Shown here piece by piece: positions 26,258-35,579 of a DNA stretch of 64,000 nucleotides (position 1 is the stretch's first letter; every line of letters begins with the position of its first letter). The notes beneath the pieces were generated by a model, which worked only from the letters and a program-made list of their open reading frames with translations, was not told where the DNA came from and made no database searches. The stretch is from contig JACPUW010000014.1 in NCBI GenBank assembly GCA_016192035.1, positions 1 to 64,000 on the forward strand. Direction: 5' to 3'. Source of the DNA: Bacteroidota bacterium. GTDB lineage: Bacteria > Bacteroidota > Bacteroidia > CAILMK01 > JACPUW01. A program made the translations under genes and the position numbers.

Positions 26258-27499
26258 TTATACGTGGTGTTCCAACGACTCCATAAGGTATGGATGGTGT
26301 TTGGCCACCAGCGGTGCCTTGCTGAGCGCATGGCCTACTACCAGAATAAATAATCCGGCAAAGAATAGGAAGAAGCCAATTTCTGGCAAACCAAAACCTA
26401 TGTATGCGTGGTGTGCGTGGTCACCGGCAGCATGGGCAGTGTGCAGGGCAAATTTGGCAGGCCCTGGAGCTATCATCAAATACAGATCTATCCACTTGGC
26501 TGCCAGTAGCATCACCGAAACCAGCATGACGGTTTTTATCTGGCGCTTGGATTCGCGGGTCATGAAAACTAAGAATGGTGCACCAAAATTCAGTACCACG
26601 TTCAGGTACCAAAGCCACCTCAATTGGAATCCTTCACTGGAACGGCCCCAACGGAGCAGGTAATACGGGGTTTCTTCGGGCACGTTGGCGTACCAAATAA
26701 GTAGCAATTGTGACACGAAAATATAGCCCCAGAAAATACAGAAGGCAAAGACAAACTTAGAGTTGTCGTGCATATGGTTGGTATTGAACCAGGGAAATAC
26801 CCCCAAGCCTTTGAGGTAGATGCCGGCTATGTTCAGGAATACAAAACCAAGGGTAAACACCGATGAAAAAACATAAACGGCAAAAATGGTGGAGTACCAG
26901 TGGGGCTCTAAAGACATGATCCACATAAATATGGCAGCGCAAAAGGAAAAGCCCCAAAGTACCATAAAGGTAGCAGATACTTTGTAGCTAGCCCAGAATC
27001 GCTTGGTGCCGCCTTCGGTATCTTCGGCCAGCGAATGCCTGCGCAACAGGTACTGCAAACCGCTCCATACCAGCAGCGCAAAGAGGCTAAGCCCAAAGAA
27101 CATCCCCTTGTTTAGGAACCAGGCCTTTGCCTGTAGCACCTTGTCGTTGTCCACTATGTCTTGAATAGACCATTCATACAAATGGCCCATACCAAAAAGA
27201 CCTATGATCACCATGCCCAACAGGCCTATTGGCATATAAACAGCCATGGCTTCCATGATCCTTTTCTGCACTATGTTCCATCCTGCGTGGGCCACATAGC
27301 CTATGGACATGAATATGGCACCGGCAATGCCCAGGCACAAGAAATAGAAGTTGTTGATCAATAAGCCACTCCATACCCGGCTAGGGGTGTCGGAGTACAG
27401 TACAAAGCTGGCAATGCCCAGCACCAAGCCAATGGCCATAAGGGCTATGGCCGTTACCTTCAGTTTTGCGGGCATTTCAAATCGCATGGAGGCACTCAT
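26258..27499 (-). CDS. actF: Alternative complex III subunit ActF (quinol:cytochrome c oxidoreductase membrane subunit)
   Basis: A 413-residue protein with about ten membrane helices, the usual size of ActF. Recognisable segments are YVAHAGWNIVQKRIMEAM, GMGHLYEWS, LNKGMFFGLS and FMWIMSLEPHWYSTIFAVY, all characteristic of this NrfD-like subunit. With ActC it forms the membrane core that surrounds quinol in the complex. It is the last act gene, 47 bases after actE, and is followed by the operon terminator. No cytochrome oxidase genes follow, although they do in many relatives. Confidence 0.96.
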   Translation of the reverse strand: MSASMRFEMPAKLKVTAIALMAIGLVLGIASFVLYSDTPSRVWSGLLINNFYFLCLGIAGAIFMSIGYVAHAGWNIVQKRIMEAMAVYMPIGLLGMVIIGLFGMGHLYEWSIQDIVDNDKVLQAKAWFLNKGMFFGLSLFALLVWSGLQYLLRRHSLAEDTEGGTKRFWASYKVSATFMVLWGFSFCAAIFMWIMSLEPHWYSTIFAVYVFSSVFTLGFVFLNIAGIYLKGLGVFPWFNTNHMHDNSKFVFAFCIFWGYIFVSQLLLIWYANVPEETPYYLLRWGRSSEGFQLRWLWYLNVVLNFGAPFLVFMTRESKRQIKTVMLVSVMLLAAKWIDLYLMIAPGPAKFALHTAHAAGDHAHHAYIGFGLPEIGFFLFFAGLFILVVGHALSKAPLVAKHHPYLMESLEHHV

Positions 27500-27546
27500 A
27501 TCTTGTTCTTTGTATTCTTGGTTAAGAAAATTTCTTTACGTAATAA

Positions 27547-28236
27547 TTATTGAACGCCCATAAGGGTGTTGTACTCTTCCAGGGTTGTGGTAGTGAAGGC
27601 TTTATCACTCTGCTGTAGCACTTTCACCCAGTCGGTGATGAGCCAAATCTGTTCTGGGCCTAGCTGTGAGGCGTGTGCGCCCATAATGCCTTTTCCGTGG
27701 TATATCGTGTGGTAAACCGATCCTTCCGTCCTATCCTTCAAACGGCTATAGTATTCACCCATGGTTGGAAACTTCCCTGCCTTCACAAGGGCCCCTTGTC
27801 CGTCCCCATTTTCGTTGTGGCAGTGGTCACAGTACAGGTTATATAGGCGCTTTCCTTCAGCCAACCTGTTTGCATCCATCGTGTTGGGGTTTGTCCATTC
27901 GGCTGCCGCCAGTGCCCTGCCTGCATCGTTGTTTTCATAGGGAAAGTAGTAGTCTATTTTTCCGCGGGCCACGGTATTTGGCACGGGCCTTAGCATATTC
28001 ATGTTGTACTTGCCCTTGAAATCATTGTAGGGGGTAGAGTTGTAGTACCATGAAACTCCTTTCTTATCAGTTACTTGGGTAAGGGGTTCATAGGCCCAAG
28101 AGTGGTACATGGCCGGCGCAAACTCGTAGCCTGGATCATTGGGGTCGTACCAGAGCGAGTTGGGGTGGCGGCTGTGGCTGCAAGATGCCAACAAACCCAC
28201 AATGGGCAATAGCAAAAGCAAATAAGTGTTTCTCAT
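27547..28236 (-). CDS. actE: Alternative complex III subunit ActE, monohaem cytochrome c lipoprotein
   Basis: A 229-residue lipoprotein (lipobox LLASC). The haem-binding motif CDHCH sits in the middle, preceded by LAEGKRLYNLYC and followed by the distal Met candidate in GKGIMGAHAS. ActE is the single-haem subunit likely to hand electrons to soluble carriers. It is five bases after actD and 47 before actF. Confidence 0.95.
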   Translation of the reverse strand: MRNTYLLLLLPIVGLLASCSHSRHPNSLWYDPNDPGYEFAPAMYHSWAYEPLTQVTDKKGVSWYYNSTPYNDFKGKYNMNMLRPVPNTVARGKIDYYFPYENNDAGRALAAAEWTNPNTMDANRLAEGKRLYNLYCDHCHNENGDGQGALVKAGKFPTMGEYYSRLKDRTEGSVYHTIYHGKGIMGAHASQLGPEQIWLITDWVKVLQQSDKAFTTTTLEEYNTLMGVQ

Positions 28237-28241
28237 TGTGC

Positions 28242-28814
28242 TTAAATCATTTTTATTGGTAGGGGGAAAGGAGCGTTTTGTTCCAGGTACTCATCATCTC
28301 GTACTTCTATGGCACCTGCATTTTTCACTATTTCTATGATTTCGCCGCGCATGCCTGGGGTTTTCTCCACCAACACCACAAAGTGATGGCTAGTGGCATG
28401 ACGGTCATAAATCTTGGGCTCAAAACCGGGCATAAGCGAACTGCGGAAGAAATAGGTAGCAACCATGCCAAGGGATGCACATAAAATCGTCAACTCGAAA
28501 ATGATGGGCACAAAGGCCGGAATGGCTACCGGAGGTTTGCCGCCAAAGTTGTTTGGCCAGTCAAAACCTGCCAGCCCCACTTGCAGCGCTACGCCAACAA
28601 TAAACCCAAACGTACCAAACATAAAGGCCGCTATGGCCAGGTTGGACCTGGGTACATCTAGCACTTTTTCTATGCCATGTATAGGAAATGGCGTAAAGGT
28701 GTCGAGTACCTTTAGGTTTTTGGATTTGAGCTTTTTGCAAGCGTCCAGAAACACGTCGTCGTCGTCAAATACGCCTACTACGCAGGGCGTCCTATTGATC
28801 AATGTGGATGACAT
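28242..28814 (-). CDS. actD: Alternative complex III subunit ActD (DUF3341)
   Basis: A 190-residue protein with an N-terminal soluble ferredoxin-like part (VVGVFDDDDVFLDACKKLK), two membrane helices (IAAFMFGTFGFIVGVAL and the FELTILCASLGMVATYFF region) and a C-terminal part with HFVVLVEKTPG. This is the DUF3341 layout of ActD, a structural membrane subunit. It lies between actC and actE with short gaps. Confidence 0.95.
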   Translation of the reverse strand: MSSTLINRTPCVVGVFDDDDVFLDACKKLKSKNLKVLDTFTPFPIHGIEKVLDVPRSNLAIAAFMFGTFGFIVGVALQVGLAGFDWPNNFGGKPPVAIPAFVPIIFELTILCASLGMVATYFFRSSLMPGFEPKIYDRHATSHHFVVLVEKTPGMRGEIIEIVKNAGAIEVRDDEYLEQNAPFPLPIKMI

Positions 28815-28837
28815 TGGTTGATTATTCTTTTATAATG

Positions 28838-30319
28838 TTAGTGGTCATGGGTTTCGGCCAGGGCTTCTTCTATGGTTTTTCGCTTGAATTTGTCAGAAGA
28901 ATACGTATAGTCGTGGTCAAAGCGCGCATCGCTGATCATGCCGCGGCCATTCAGTTGGTTTTTGTCCTTGCCCCGCTGGGTAATCTTGTAAGTAGCTTTT
29001 ACCTCGGCCACCGCTACCATGGGCATAAACTTGGCAAACAAGAAGAAAAGGGTAAAGAACAATCCAAACGAGCCCAACAAAATGGAGACCTCAATAAAGG
29101 TGGGGGTGTACATGGCCCAGCTTGATACCAAAAAGTCGCGGTGAAGTGAGGTAACAATGATTACAAACCGCTCAAACCACATGCCTATGTTCACAAAAAT
29201 GGAGATGATAAACATGAAGATGGGAGTGGTGCGGGCCTTCTTAAACCAGTAAACCTGGGGTGAAAACACGTTGCATGACATCATGATCCAGTAGGCCCAT
29301 GAATAGGGGCCAAAGGCGCGGTTGGCAAATATGAAAAACTCATATTCATAACCTGAGTAGGCCGCCATAAAGAACTCGGTCATATAGGCTATACCCACCA
29401 TGGTACCGGTCACCATAATGATTTTGGCCATTTGCTCCAAGTGGTTGATGGTGATGTACGATTCCAGTTTCATCACCTTGCGCACTACGATGAGCAGGGT
29501 ATGTACCATGCCAAATCCGGAGAAGATGGCGCCAGCCACAAAGTAGGGGGGGAATATGGTGGTATGCCATCCGGGTATGAGCGAAGTGGCAAAGTCAAAT
29601 GACACAATGGTGTGAACGGAAAGTACCAGCGGGGTGGCCATACCGGCCAAGATTAGGGAAACCAGTTCAAAGCGGTTCCACTGCTTGAGCGATCCTGTCC
29701 AGCCCAGTGAGAAGAAACCATATATAAACTTGGGGATCTTTTTGTTGGTACGGTCGCGGATAAGCCCAAAGTCAGGAATAAGGCCGCAAAACCAGAATAC
29801 CAAGCTCACTATAAGGTACGTAGAAATGGCAAACACGTCCCAGGCCAAGGGTGAGTTGAAGTTGGGCCATAGCGGCCCCAAATCGTTGGGGAGCGGCGGA
29901 ATCCAATAACCCAGCCAGGGACGCCCGGCATGGATAAGCGGAAACTGGCCCGCACAGACCACGGCAAAGATGGTCATGGCCTCAGCCGACCGGTTGATAG
30001 AGGTTCTCCAATGCTGTCTAAACAACAGAAGAACAGCCGATATCAAGGTTCCGGCATGGCCTATGCCCACCCAAAACACAAAGTTGGTGATGTCAAATCC
30101 CCAACCAATGGTCCGCTGCAAGCCCCAGACCCCAATGCCCTCAAACAGGGTAATGGCTACTCCGGTAACATAGAAAAGAAGAACCAAAGCCGAAAGCGTA
30201 AAGGCTGCAAACCAGGCTTTGCTTGGCTTGGCTTCAATGGGGCCAATGATGTCGTTTGAAATCTCTTGATACGACTTGCGGCCCAGTATCAACGGTTCTC
30301 TAATAGGAGCTTCTATCAT
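28838..30319 (-). CDS. actC: Alternative complex III subunit ActC (NrfD/PsrC-like quinol-binding membrane protein)
   Basis: A 493-residue polytopic protein with about ten helices. [18 protein letters not shown] at the start, [37 protein letters not shown], and [17 protein letters not shown] are hallmarks of ActC. It binds menaquinol and passes electrons to ActB. It lies 55 bases after actB. Confidence 0.97.
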   Translation of the reverse strand: MIEAPIREPLILGRKSYQEISNDIIGPIEAKPSKAWFAAFTLSALVLLFYVTGVAITLFEGIGVWGLQRTIGWGFDITNFVFWVGIGHAGTLISAVLLLFRQHWRTSINRSAEAMTIFAVVCAGQFPLIHAGRPWLGYWIPPLPNDLGPLWPNFNSPLAWDVFAISTYLIVSLVFWFCGLIPDFGLIRDRTNKKIPKFIYGFFSLGWTGSLKQWNRFELVSLILAGMATPLVLSVHTIVSFDFATSLIPGWHTTIFPPYFVAGAIFSGFGMVHTLLIVVRKVMKLESYITINHLEQMAKIIMVTGTMVGIAYMTEFFMAAYSGYEYEFFIFANRAFGPYSWAYWIMMSCNVFSPQVYWFKKARTTPIFMFIISIFVNIGMWFERFVIIVTSLHRDFLVSSWAMYTPTFIEVSILLGSFGLFFTLFFLFAKFMPMVAVAEVKATYKITQRGKDKNQLNGRGMISDARFDHDYTYSSDKFKRKTIEEALAETHDH

Positions 30320-30374
30320 TTTTTGAAATTTACCTTGTATTCAACAATGTACTCTCTTACAAACTTTTGTGATG

Positions 30375-33300
30375 TTATGCGCCGTGGTGGCTTTCTTCTG
30401 CCGGGGCATTCCACAATGCCAATTCACTTTCCAACTTCACGTTGCGCACTTGGGTGGTGTAATACACGGAGTTATCCGTATTCAACAGTTCTACCAAGCG
30501 GTAGGACAAATCACCTTTGATCACTTCGCTCACCTTGCTGTGCGGATCGTTCATGTTGCCAAATTGTATGGCATCTGCTGGGCAAGACTGTTGGCAAGCC
30601 ACTATTACATCGCCGTCTTTCAGTGCGCGGTTTTCTGTCTTGGCCACCAGTTTGGCCGCTTGTATGCGCTGCGTGCAGAAACTGCATTTCTCCATAACGC
30701 CCCTGGCGCGAACGGTTACGTCGGGATTCAGTACCATTCGGCCTAACCCGCTGTTCATGGTGAAGTTATAGTTGTATTTCTCGTTGTCAAAGTAGGCAAA
30801 CCAATTGAATCGCCGTACCTTGTACGGGCAGTTGTTGGCGCAATAGCGCGTGCCCATGCAGCGGTTGTAAATCTGTTGGTTTATACCCTCTGAACTATGG
30901 TTTATGGCGTTTACCGGACATACGTTTTCACAAGGTGCATTGTCACAGTGCTGGCACATGAGCGGCTGGAACATCACCGATGGATTGTCCGTATAAAGAA
31001 GGTCGCGGTCTTCCTCCTTCTTATCGGGGGTGGCAAAATACCTGTCAATGCGTATCCAGTGAAGCTCCCTTCGGCGCATCACCTCATCCTTGCCTACCAC
31101 CGGTATGTTGTTTTCGGCTTGGCAGGCTATCACACAGGCATTGCATCCGGTACAAGTATTCAGGTTTACCGTCATGCCCCAGTGAATGGCCTTGTAGAAG
31201 TTGGCAGTATCTCGCCAATCAGGATAAAGGCTTAAGTCTTTGAATTTTCCGGGTGGGTCGCCAGCATCGCCATACACTTTTGAAGGGGCAGGTGCGCCAT
31301 GTCCGTGGGCATCTTGTCCATGTGCACCGGCTGCGTCGGCGTTTGCATGTTGTTGTTGCCTAAAGGCTACCACGGTGCCCAGACTGGTTTCTTTTACTAT
31401 ATCGGCCTTTCTTCTGGCCGATGATGGGCGGTCTTTCTTCCCAAGCCCTGTGGGTATCTGTATATGGTGGTGTGTCTGTGTTTTGGCCAGTGGGTAGTTG
31501 CTACCGGTTTTGGTTATGCTCACCCCACCTACCTCAAACCTGCGGTAGGTATCGGCGCCCACCAGAGGGTAGGCATTGACCCCCACTCCATTGGCTACAC
31601 GGCCTGCCTGTGCATCCATGTCATGGCCATAGCCCAGGGCCAGTGAGTAGGTGCCCGAAAGTTGTCCCGGTTGGAGCAAAATGGGCACATTGGCCACCGA
31701 TGCTTCACCCACACTTACCGTCACCAAGTCACCATCGGCCCAACCTTTTTCTAGGGCCTCCACGGGCGAAACGCACAAATAGTTGTCCCATGAAACTTTG
31801 GTGATTGAGTCGGGCAACTCCAACAGCCAGGGGTTATTGGCAAACTTGCCATCCATGAGCCCCGTCTTTTGATAAAGAATGAGCTCGGCACCTGAAGACT
31901 GGTTTTTGCCCGCTACAAGGGCACTGGCCATGCTGCCCATATCCATGAGCGGTGCGCCAAGCGTATCGGTTGTCGTGTTTTGGGTATTGCCTATGGCAAA
32001 GTCAAATACCTTCGACTCTGATGTTGCTGGGCTTGCTACTGCGGCCACTGCCACTGTCCCAGCCGTTACTACGGTGCTGGTGGTAGTCCTGCCATGCAGT
32101 ACATCCTTTACCGCATCTTTCACGGTGTTATCGCCCTTTACCACTTCTTTGGCGGCATCCAGTATTCCTACCTTTTCATTTTTTACTACCGTTTTGGTTT
32201 CCAAGGTAGTCTTATCTGTTGCCAGTGGCTCAGCCAATGAGGCAACCGGGGCGGCCATGGCCACTTCATCCTTTGGTGTGTTGGTATGGGCATTTTCTCC
32301 AGCCAAAGGGAGTGACATGGCACTTCCAACCGTGTAAATACCGTCATGCAGGCACTGGATCCAGAATTTCTCAAAGGAAGCACCGCTTAATCCAGAGCTG
32401 GAAGTCCAAGTCTCCCTAATGAAATCATAGTAATTGGCATCCACGGCCTTGCCCCAAATGAGCAAGGACTGCTGGGCTTGGCGGGTGTTGAAAATGTTTG
32501 TTATGGTGGGTTGTGAAAGGTTATACTGCCCGGTTACCGGATTGTAGTCGTTCCAACTCTCCAGCCAGTGGTGGTCGGGAGCTGCATATTGTACCCTTTT
32601 GGATGTTTCGTCCAGCCGGTCACTCAGCGTTACGCTAAGCTGTACTTTGTCAAGGCCTGTATTAAAGGCATTGGCCAATGGGTGGTTGTATGATGGGTTG
32701 GCTCCATAAACTATCAGTGCGCCTACCTGGCCCGCATTCATTTGGGCTACCAGGTTGGCCATGGCGGCATCGCTGCCCATGTATAGGTTAATGGCCTTAT
32801 CGGTTCTAATGGTTTGCCCAATATTTCCGAGCAACTCGTTTATCTTGGCGCAGATAGCTTGTTGGCCCAGATCATTGGCACCGCAAACTACCAAGGATTG
32901 TCCACGGGTGGCCAGGAGTTCCTTGGCTACGTGTTTGATTTTCTCCTCGGTAACAAAGGCGTTAAATGCTCCGGGATTTGAAAGGGTGGCCGTCCCCGTT
33001 TCCATAGCCAGCGCATTGTACAAGGCTACCAGTGCCGCGCCTTGTTCTGATGGTTTGCAGGGCACGCGCAGGTCGGCTTTGCTGCCGGTTAGGCTCAGGA
33101 GCGACTCAAACTGCACGTGGTAAGCCATTTGCTCACCTTGCAGCACGTCTCTTACTGAACTATACTGTTTGGTAAAAGCCAAAGGCATGAGCCAGGTGCC
33201 CAAAAAGTCGGCACCAAACGACACGATTGTTTTGGCCTTTGAAAAGTCGTGATAAGGGATAATTGATTGGCCCACAAGCCCTTTGTATGCATCGCGCAGC

Positions 33301-33947
33301 GCAGCGTATGATATGGCGTCATACTGCACATGGCTGGCATTGGCATGGGCATCCACAAACACCTGAATGGCCCTAAGGGTAGAGGGGCTATGTATGCTCT
33401 CTGACAGGAGCACGATCTTTTTGCCACCGGAAACGACCTTCCTGAGTGCAATATATATTTCTTTGTCAAGGTCTTCCCATGAAATGGGCGCTTGGCCTTT
33501 TATTGGGCCCGAGAGTCGTCCCTCGTCATACAGGGAGAGGATACTGGCCTGTCCGGCTGCGGTGGCCCCTCCTTTTGACAATGGGTCCAAGTTGTTGCCT
33601 TCTATCTTTATGGGCCTTCCTTCGCGGGTCTTCACCACTACCCCGTAGCCTCCATCGGCATAGAAGGATGCATAGTAGTTAGACATGCCAGGATCCACAT
33701 CTACAGGCTTTATTACATAGGGAATGGCCTTTTTTACAGGGGCTTTGGTGCAGGCAGCCAACGTAGCTGCCGATATGCCAAAACCCATGAATTTAAGAAA
33801 ATCCCTTCGGTTTGAAGTAAGGTCAAAATCGCCTTCATCCAATATTTCTTTTCCTGGGGTACCTGGCAAGAATTCTTTGGTTGTGGCCAACGAAGGATTG
33901 GATAACTCCTCAAGGCTTTTGAAATACCTTCTATTGTTGTGCTCCAT
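30375..33947 (-). CDS. actB: Alternative complex III subunit ActB (Mo-oxidoreductase-like plus iron-sulfur domain)
   Basis: A 1190-residue fusion. A twin-arginine motif NRRDFLK (residues 46-52) and a LAAC segment (C66) show Tat export with lipid anchoring. The first domain resembles molybdopterin oxidoreductases but does not bind the cofactor in known complexes. The last 300 residues hold four iron-sulfur cysteine clusters (CTGCNACVIAC, CQHCDNAPCENVC, CMGTRYCANNC, CSFC with CQQSC). It is roughly 150 residues longer than typical, because residues about 546-690 form an Ala/Thr/Val/Lys-rich low-complexity insertion. Frame and codon use are continuous through the insertion. It lies 42 bases after actA. 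Confidence 0.96.
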   Translation of the reverse strand: MEHNNRRYFKSLEELSNPSLATTKEFLPGTPGKEILDEGDFDLTSNRRDFLKFMGFGISAATLAACTKAPVKKAIPYVIKPVDVDPGMSNYYASFYADGGYGVVVKTREGRPIKIEGNNLDPLSKGGATAAGQASILSLYDEGRLSGPIKGQAPISWEDLDKEIYIALRKVVSGGKKIVLLSESIHSPSTLRAIQVFVDAHANASHVQYDAISYAALRDAYKGLVGQSIIPYHDFSKAKTIVSFGADFLGTWLMPLAFTKQYSSVRDVLQGEQMAYHVQFESLLSLTGSKADLRVPCKPSEQGAALVALYNALAMETGTATLSNPGAFNAFVTEEKIKHVAKELLATRGQSLVVCGANDLGQQAICAKINELLGNIGQTIRTDKAINLYMGSDAAMANLVAQMNAGQVGALIVYGANPSYNHPLANAFNTGLDKVQLSVTLSDRLDETSKRVQYAAPDHHWLESWNDYNPVTGQYNLSQPTITNIFNTRQAQQSLLIWGKAVDANYYDFIRETWTSSSGLSGASFEKFWIQCLHDGIYTVGSAMSLPLAGENAHTNTPKDEVAMAAPVASLAEPLATDKTTLETKTVVKNEKVGILDAAKEVVKGDNTVKDAVKDVLHGRTTTSTVVTAGTVAVAAVASPATSESKVFDFAIGNTQNTTTDTLGAPLMDMGSMASALVAGKNQSSGAELILYQKTGLMDGKFANNPWLLELPDSITKVSWDNYLCVSPVEALEKGWADGDLVTVSVGEASVANVPILLQPGQLSGTYSLALGYGHDMDAQAGRVANGVGVNAYPLVGADTYRRFEVGGVSITKTGSNYPLAKTQTHHHIQIPTGLGKKDRPSSARRKADIVKETSLGTVVAFRQQQHANADAAGAHGQDAHGHGAPAPSKVYGDAGDPPGKFKDLSLYPDWRDTANFYKAIHWGMTVNLNTCTGCNACVIACQAENNIPVVGKDEVMRRRELHWIRIDRYFATPDKKEEDRDLLYTDNPSVMFQPLMCQHCDNAPCENVCPVNAINHSSEGINQQIYNRCMGTRYCANNCPYKVRRFNWFAYFDNEKYNYNFTMNSGLGRMVLNPDVTVRARGVMEKCSFCTQRIQAAKLVAKTENRALKDGDVIVACQQSCPADAIQFGNMNDPHSKVSEVIKGDLSYRLVELLNTDNSVYYTTQVRNVKLESELALWNAPAEESHHGA

Positions 33948-33989
33948 TTTCTAAAGGTTCTATTTGATGTTGAGGGTAAGTTTTCGCGG

Positions 33990-35297
33990 TTAATAGTGGC
34001 ATTTTTGGCACTCTAGTCCACCCATGTCGCCCACGGTGTATTTCTTGTGCTCCTTAATAAAGGTGGCCAGGTCAATTTTATCTTCTTCCTTGGTCACTTT
34101 GGCCATATAGGCAGCATAATCATCCTTAAATACCTGGTGAAAATGTTCTTGGTAGTAGTTGTTGTCTATTTCTACCTCTGTCTTGCGGTGGCAGTCTATG
34201 CACCAGCCCATTTCTAATAGCGACACTTGCTGTACCACTTCCATTTCCCGTACGTTGCCGTGGCAATTTTCACAATCCAAATTGCCGGCTACTACGTGTT
34301 GTTTATGGTTAAAATACACGTGGTCAGGTAGGTTATGTATCCTTACCCACTCTATCGGTTTTTGTTCACCGCTGTATTTCCCCTTGTCGGCATCATAGCC
34401 TATGGCGGCGTAAATCTTGGCTATTTCAGTTTTTCCATAGGTAGGGCCACTTGATACCACGTTGTGGCAATTCATGCATATGTTGGCCGATGGGATATTG
34501 GCGTTTTTTGACTTCTCGACCCCGGTGTGGCAGTACTGGCAATCAATGCCATACTGTCCGGCATGGAGTTTATGGGAGAATTTGATGGGTTGATCGGGTG
34601 CGTAACCTTGCTGCAATCCCAAATCTTGGGCCCGGTTGTACATATCTATTACCATAAAAATGGAAAGTATGCCTACCGCGCTAAGCACCAGTAGGGTAGG
34701 GTTCATCTGCTTGGTTACAAAATCCTTTAATTCCCCAATCAGTACCCCCAAGGGGCCTTTCTCCTTGGTTTTGCCACTTAGCTGGTTCACCCGGGCGCGG
34801 ATCCTTAGCATAACACCTAGCACCACCAGCAATCCTATGATAATAAAAATCAGGGTTTTGACATCAAGATTGGGCTCATCGGCAGCCGCGCTGCCATCGG
34901 TTTGAACGGCTGAATTGTCCACCACCGGTGCTGGTGGTGCCCAGTTGGTTATATAGGCCAAAATATCATCTATTTCGGCATCGGTCACCGCTTGGGCGGC
35001 CATGAGTCCGCCCCGGGGCTCCCATTCGGCCAACAGTTGGTCCACATAGGGGTTGCCCATGGCTTTTACCTGGCTGGGATTCTTTATCCATTGGTACAAC
35101 AATTCCTTGCTCTCCCAGCGGCCTTCCACCCCTTCCAGATTGGGGCCCGTGGCATTCTTGCCCATCAAGTGGCAAGCGCCGCAGTTTATCTGGTAGAGCT
35201 TTTCACCGTTGGCCACATCGGCCGACAAAGCGGTGAAAGGCAAGGCGAAAAATGAAAGAACAAATAGGGCAAACAGTGCGCAATTATGCCTATTCAT
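33990..35297 (-). CDS. actA: Alternative complex III subunit ActA, multihaem cytochrome c
   Basis: A 435-residue exported protein. After the signal peptide comes a single-haem domain (CGACH), then a membrane helix near residue 150, then a C-terminal multihaem domain. Six CxxCH motifs are present: CGACH, CQYCH, CMNCH, CENCH, CIDCH and CQKCH, the last at the very C-terminus. ActA relays electrons from ActB iron-sulfur clusters to the acceptor. It is the first gene of the operon, with a candidate promoter 50 bases upstream. Confidence 0.96.
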   Translation of the reverse strand: MNRHNCALFALFVLSFFALPFTALSADVANGEKLYQINCGACHLMGKNATGPNLEGVEGRWESKELLYQWIKNPSQVKAMGNPYVDQLLAEWEPRGGLMAAQAVTDAEIDDILAYITNWAPPAPVVDNSAVQTDGSAAADEPNLDVKTLIFIIIGLLVVLGVMLRIRARVNQLSGKTKEKGPLGVLIGELKDFVTKQMNPTLLVLSAVGILSIFMVIDMYNRAQDLGLQQGYAPDQPIKFSHKLHAGQYGIDCQYCHTGVEKSKNANIPSANICMNCHNVVSSGPTYGKTEIAKIYAAIGYDADKGKYSGEQKPIEWVRIHNLPDHVYFNHKQHVVAGNLDCENCHGNVREMEVVQQVSLLEMGWCIDCHRKTEVEIDNNYYQEHFHQVFKDDYAAYMAKVTKEEDKIDLATFIKEHKKYTVGDMGGLECQKCHY

Positions 35298-35348
35298 GAA
35301 TGTTTGTCTTAATTACTTTTAATACTGAACCGTGTCCAAAATCAGGTG

Positions 35349-35380
35349 CAAATGTACTTGTTAATTTTACTGAAGGCACA
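35349..35380 (-). promoter_or_regulatory. Candidate promoter of the act operon
   Basis: On the minus strand TACATTTG (35356-35349) fits the -7 consensus TAnnTTTG, and TGTG (35380-35377) lies 20 bases upstream, one mismatch from the -33 TTTG. Transcription would start about 45 bases before actA. Confidence 0.45.
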
Positions 35381-35579
35381 TTTGGCCCGAATTCTTGTCA
35401 AGAAAATTCCGATTGTCACCACAAGTTTTTTTAAGCTCGCATAAGTGTTTTTTTTTCAAATAAATAGTTAGTTTGTTGCCAGCCCACAAAGACAGTTCGG
35501 GCAAAAGTTATCCACCAAGGATGGGCGGTAGAGGGCAAAGTGGGGCTTGGGGTAGGGCCAACCAGGCTACGCCAAATGA

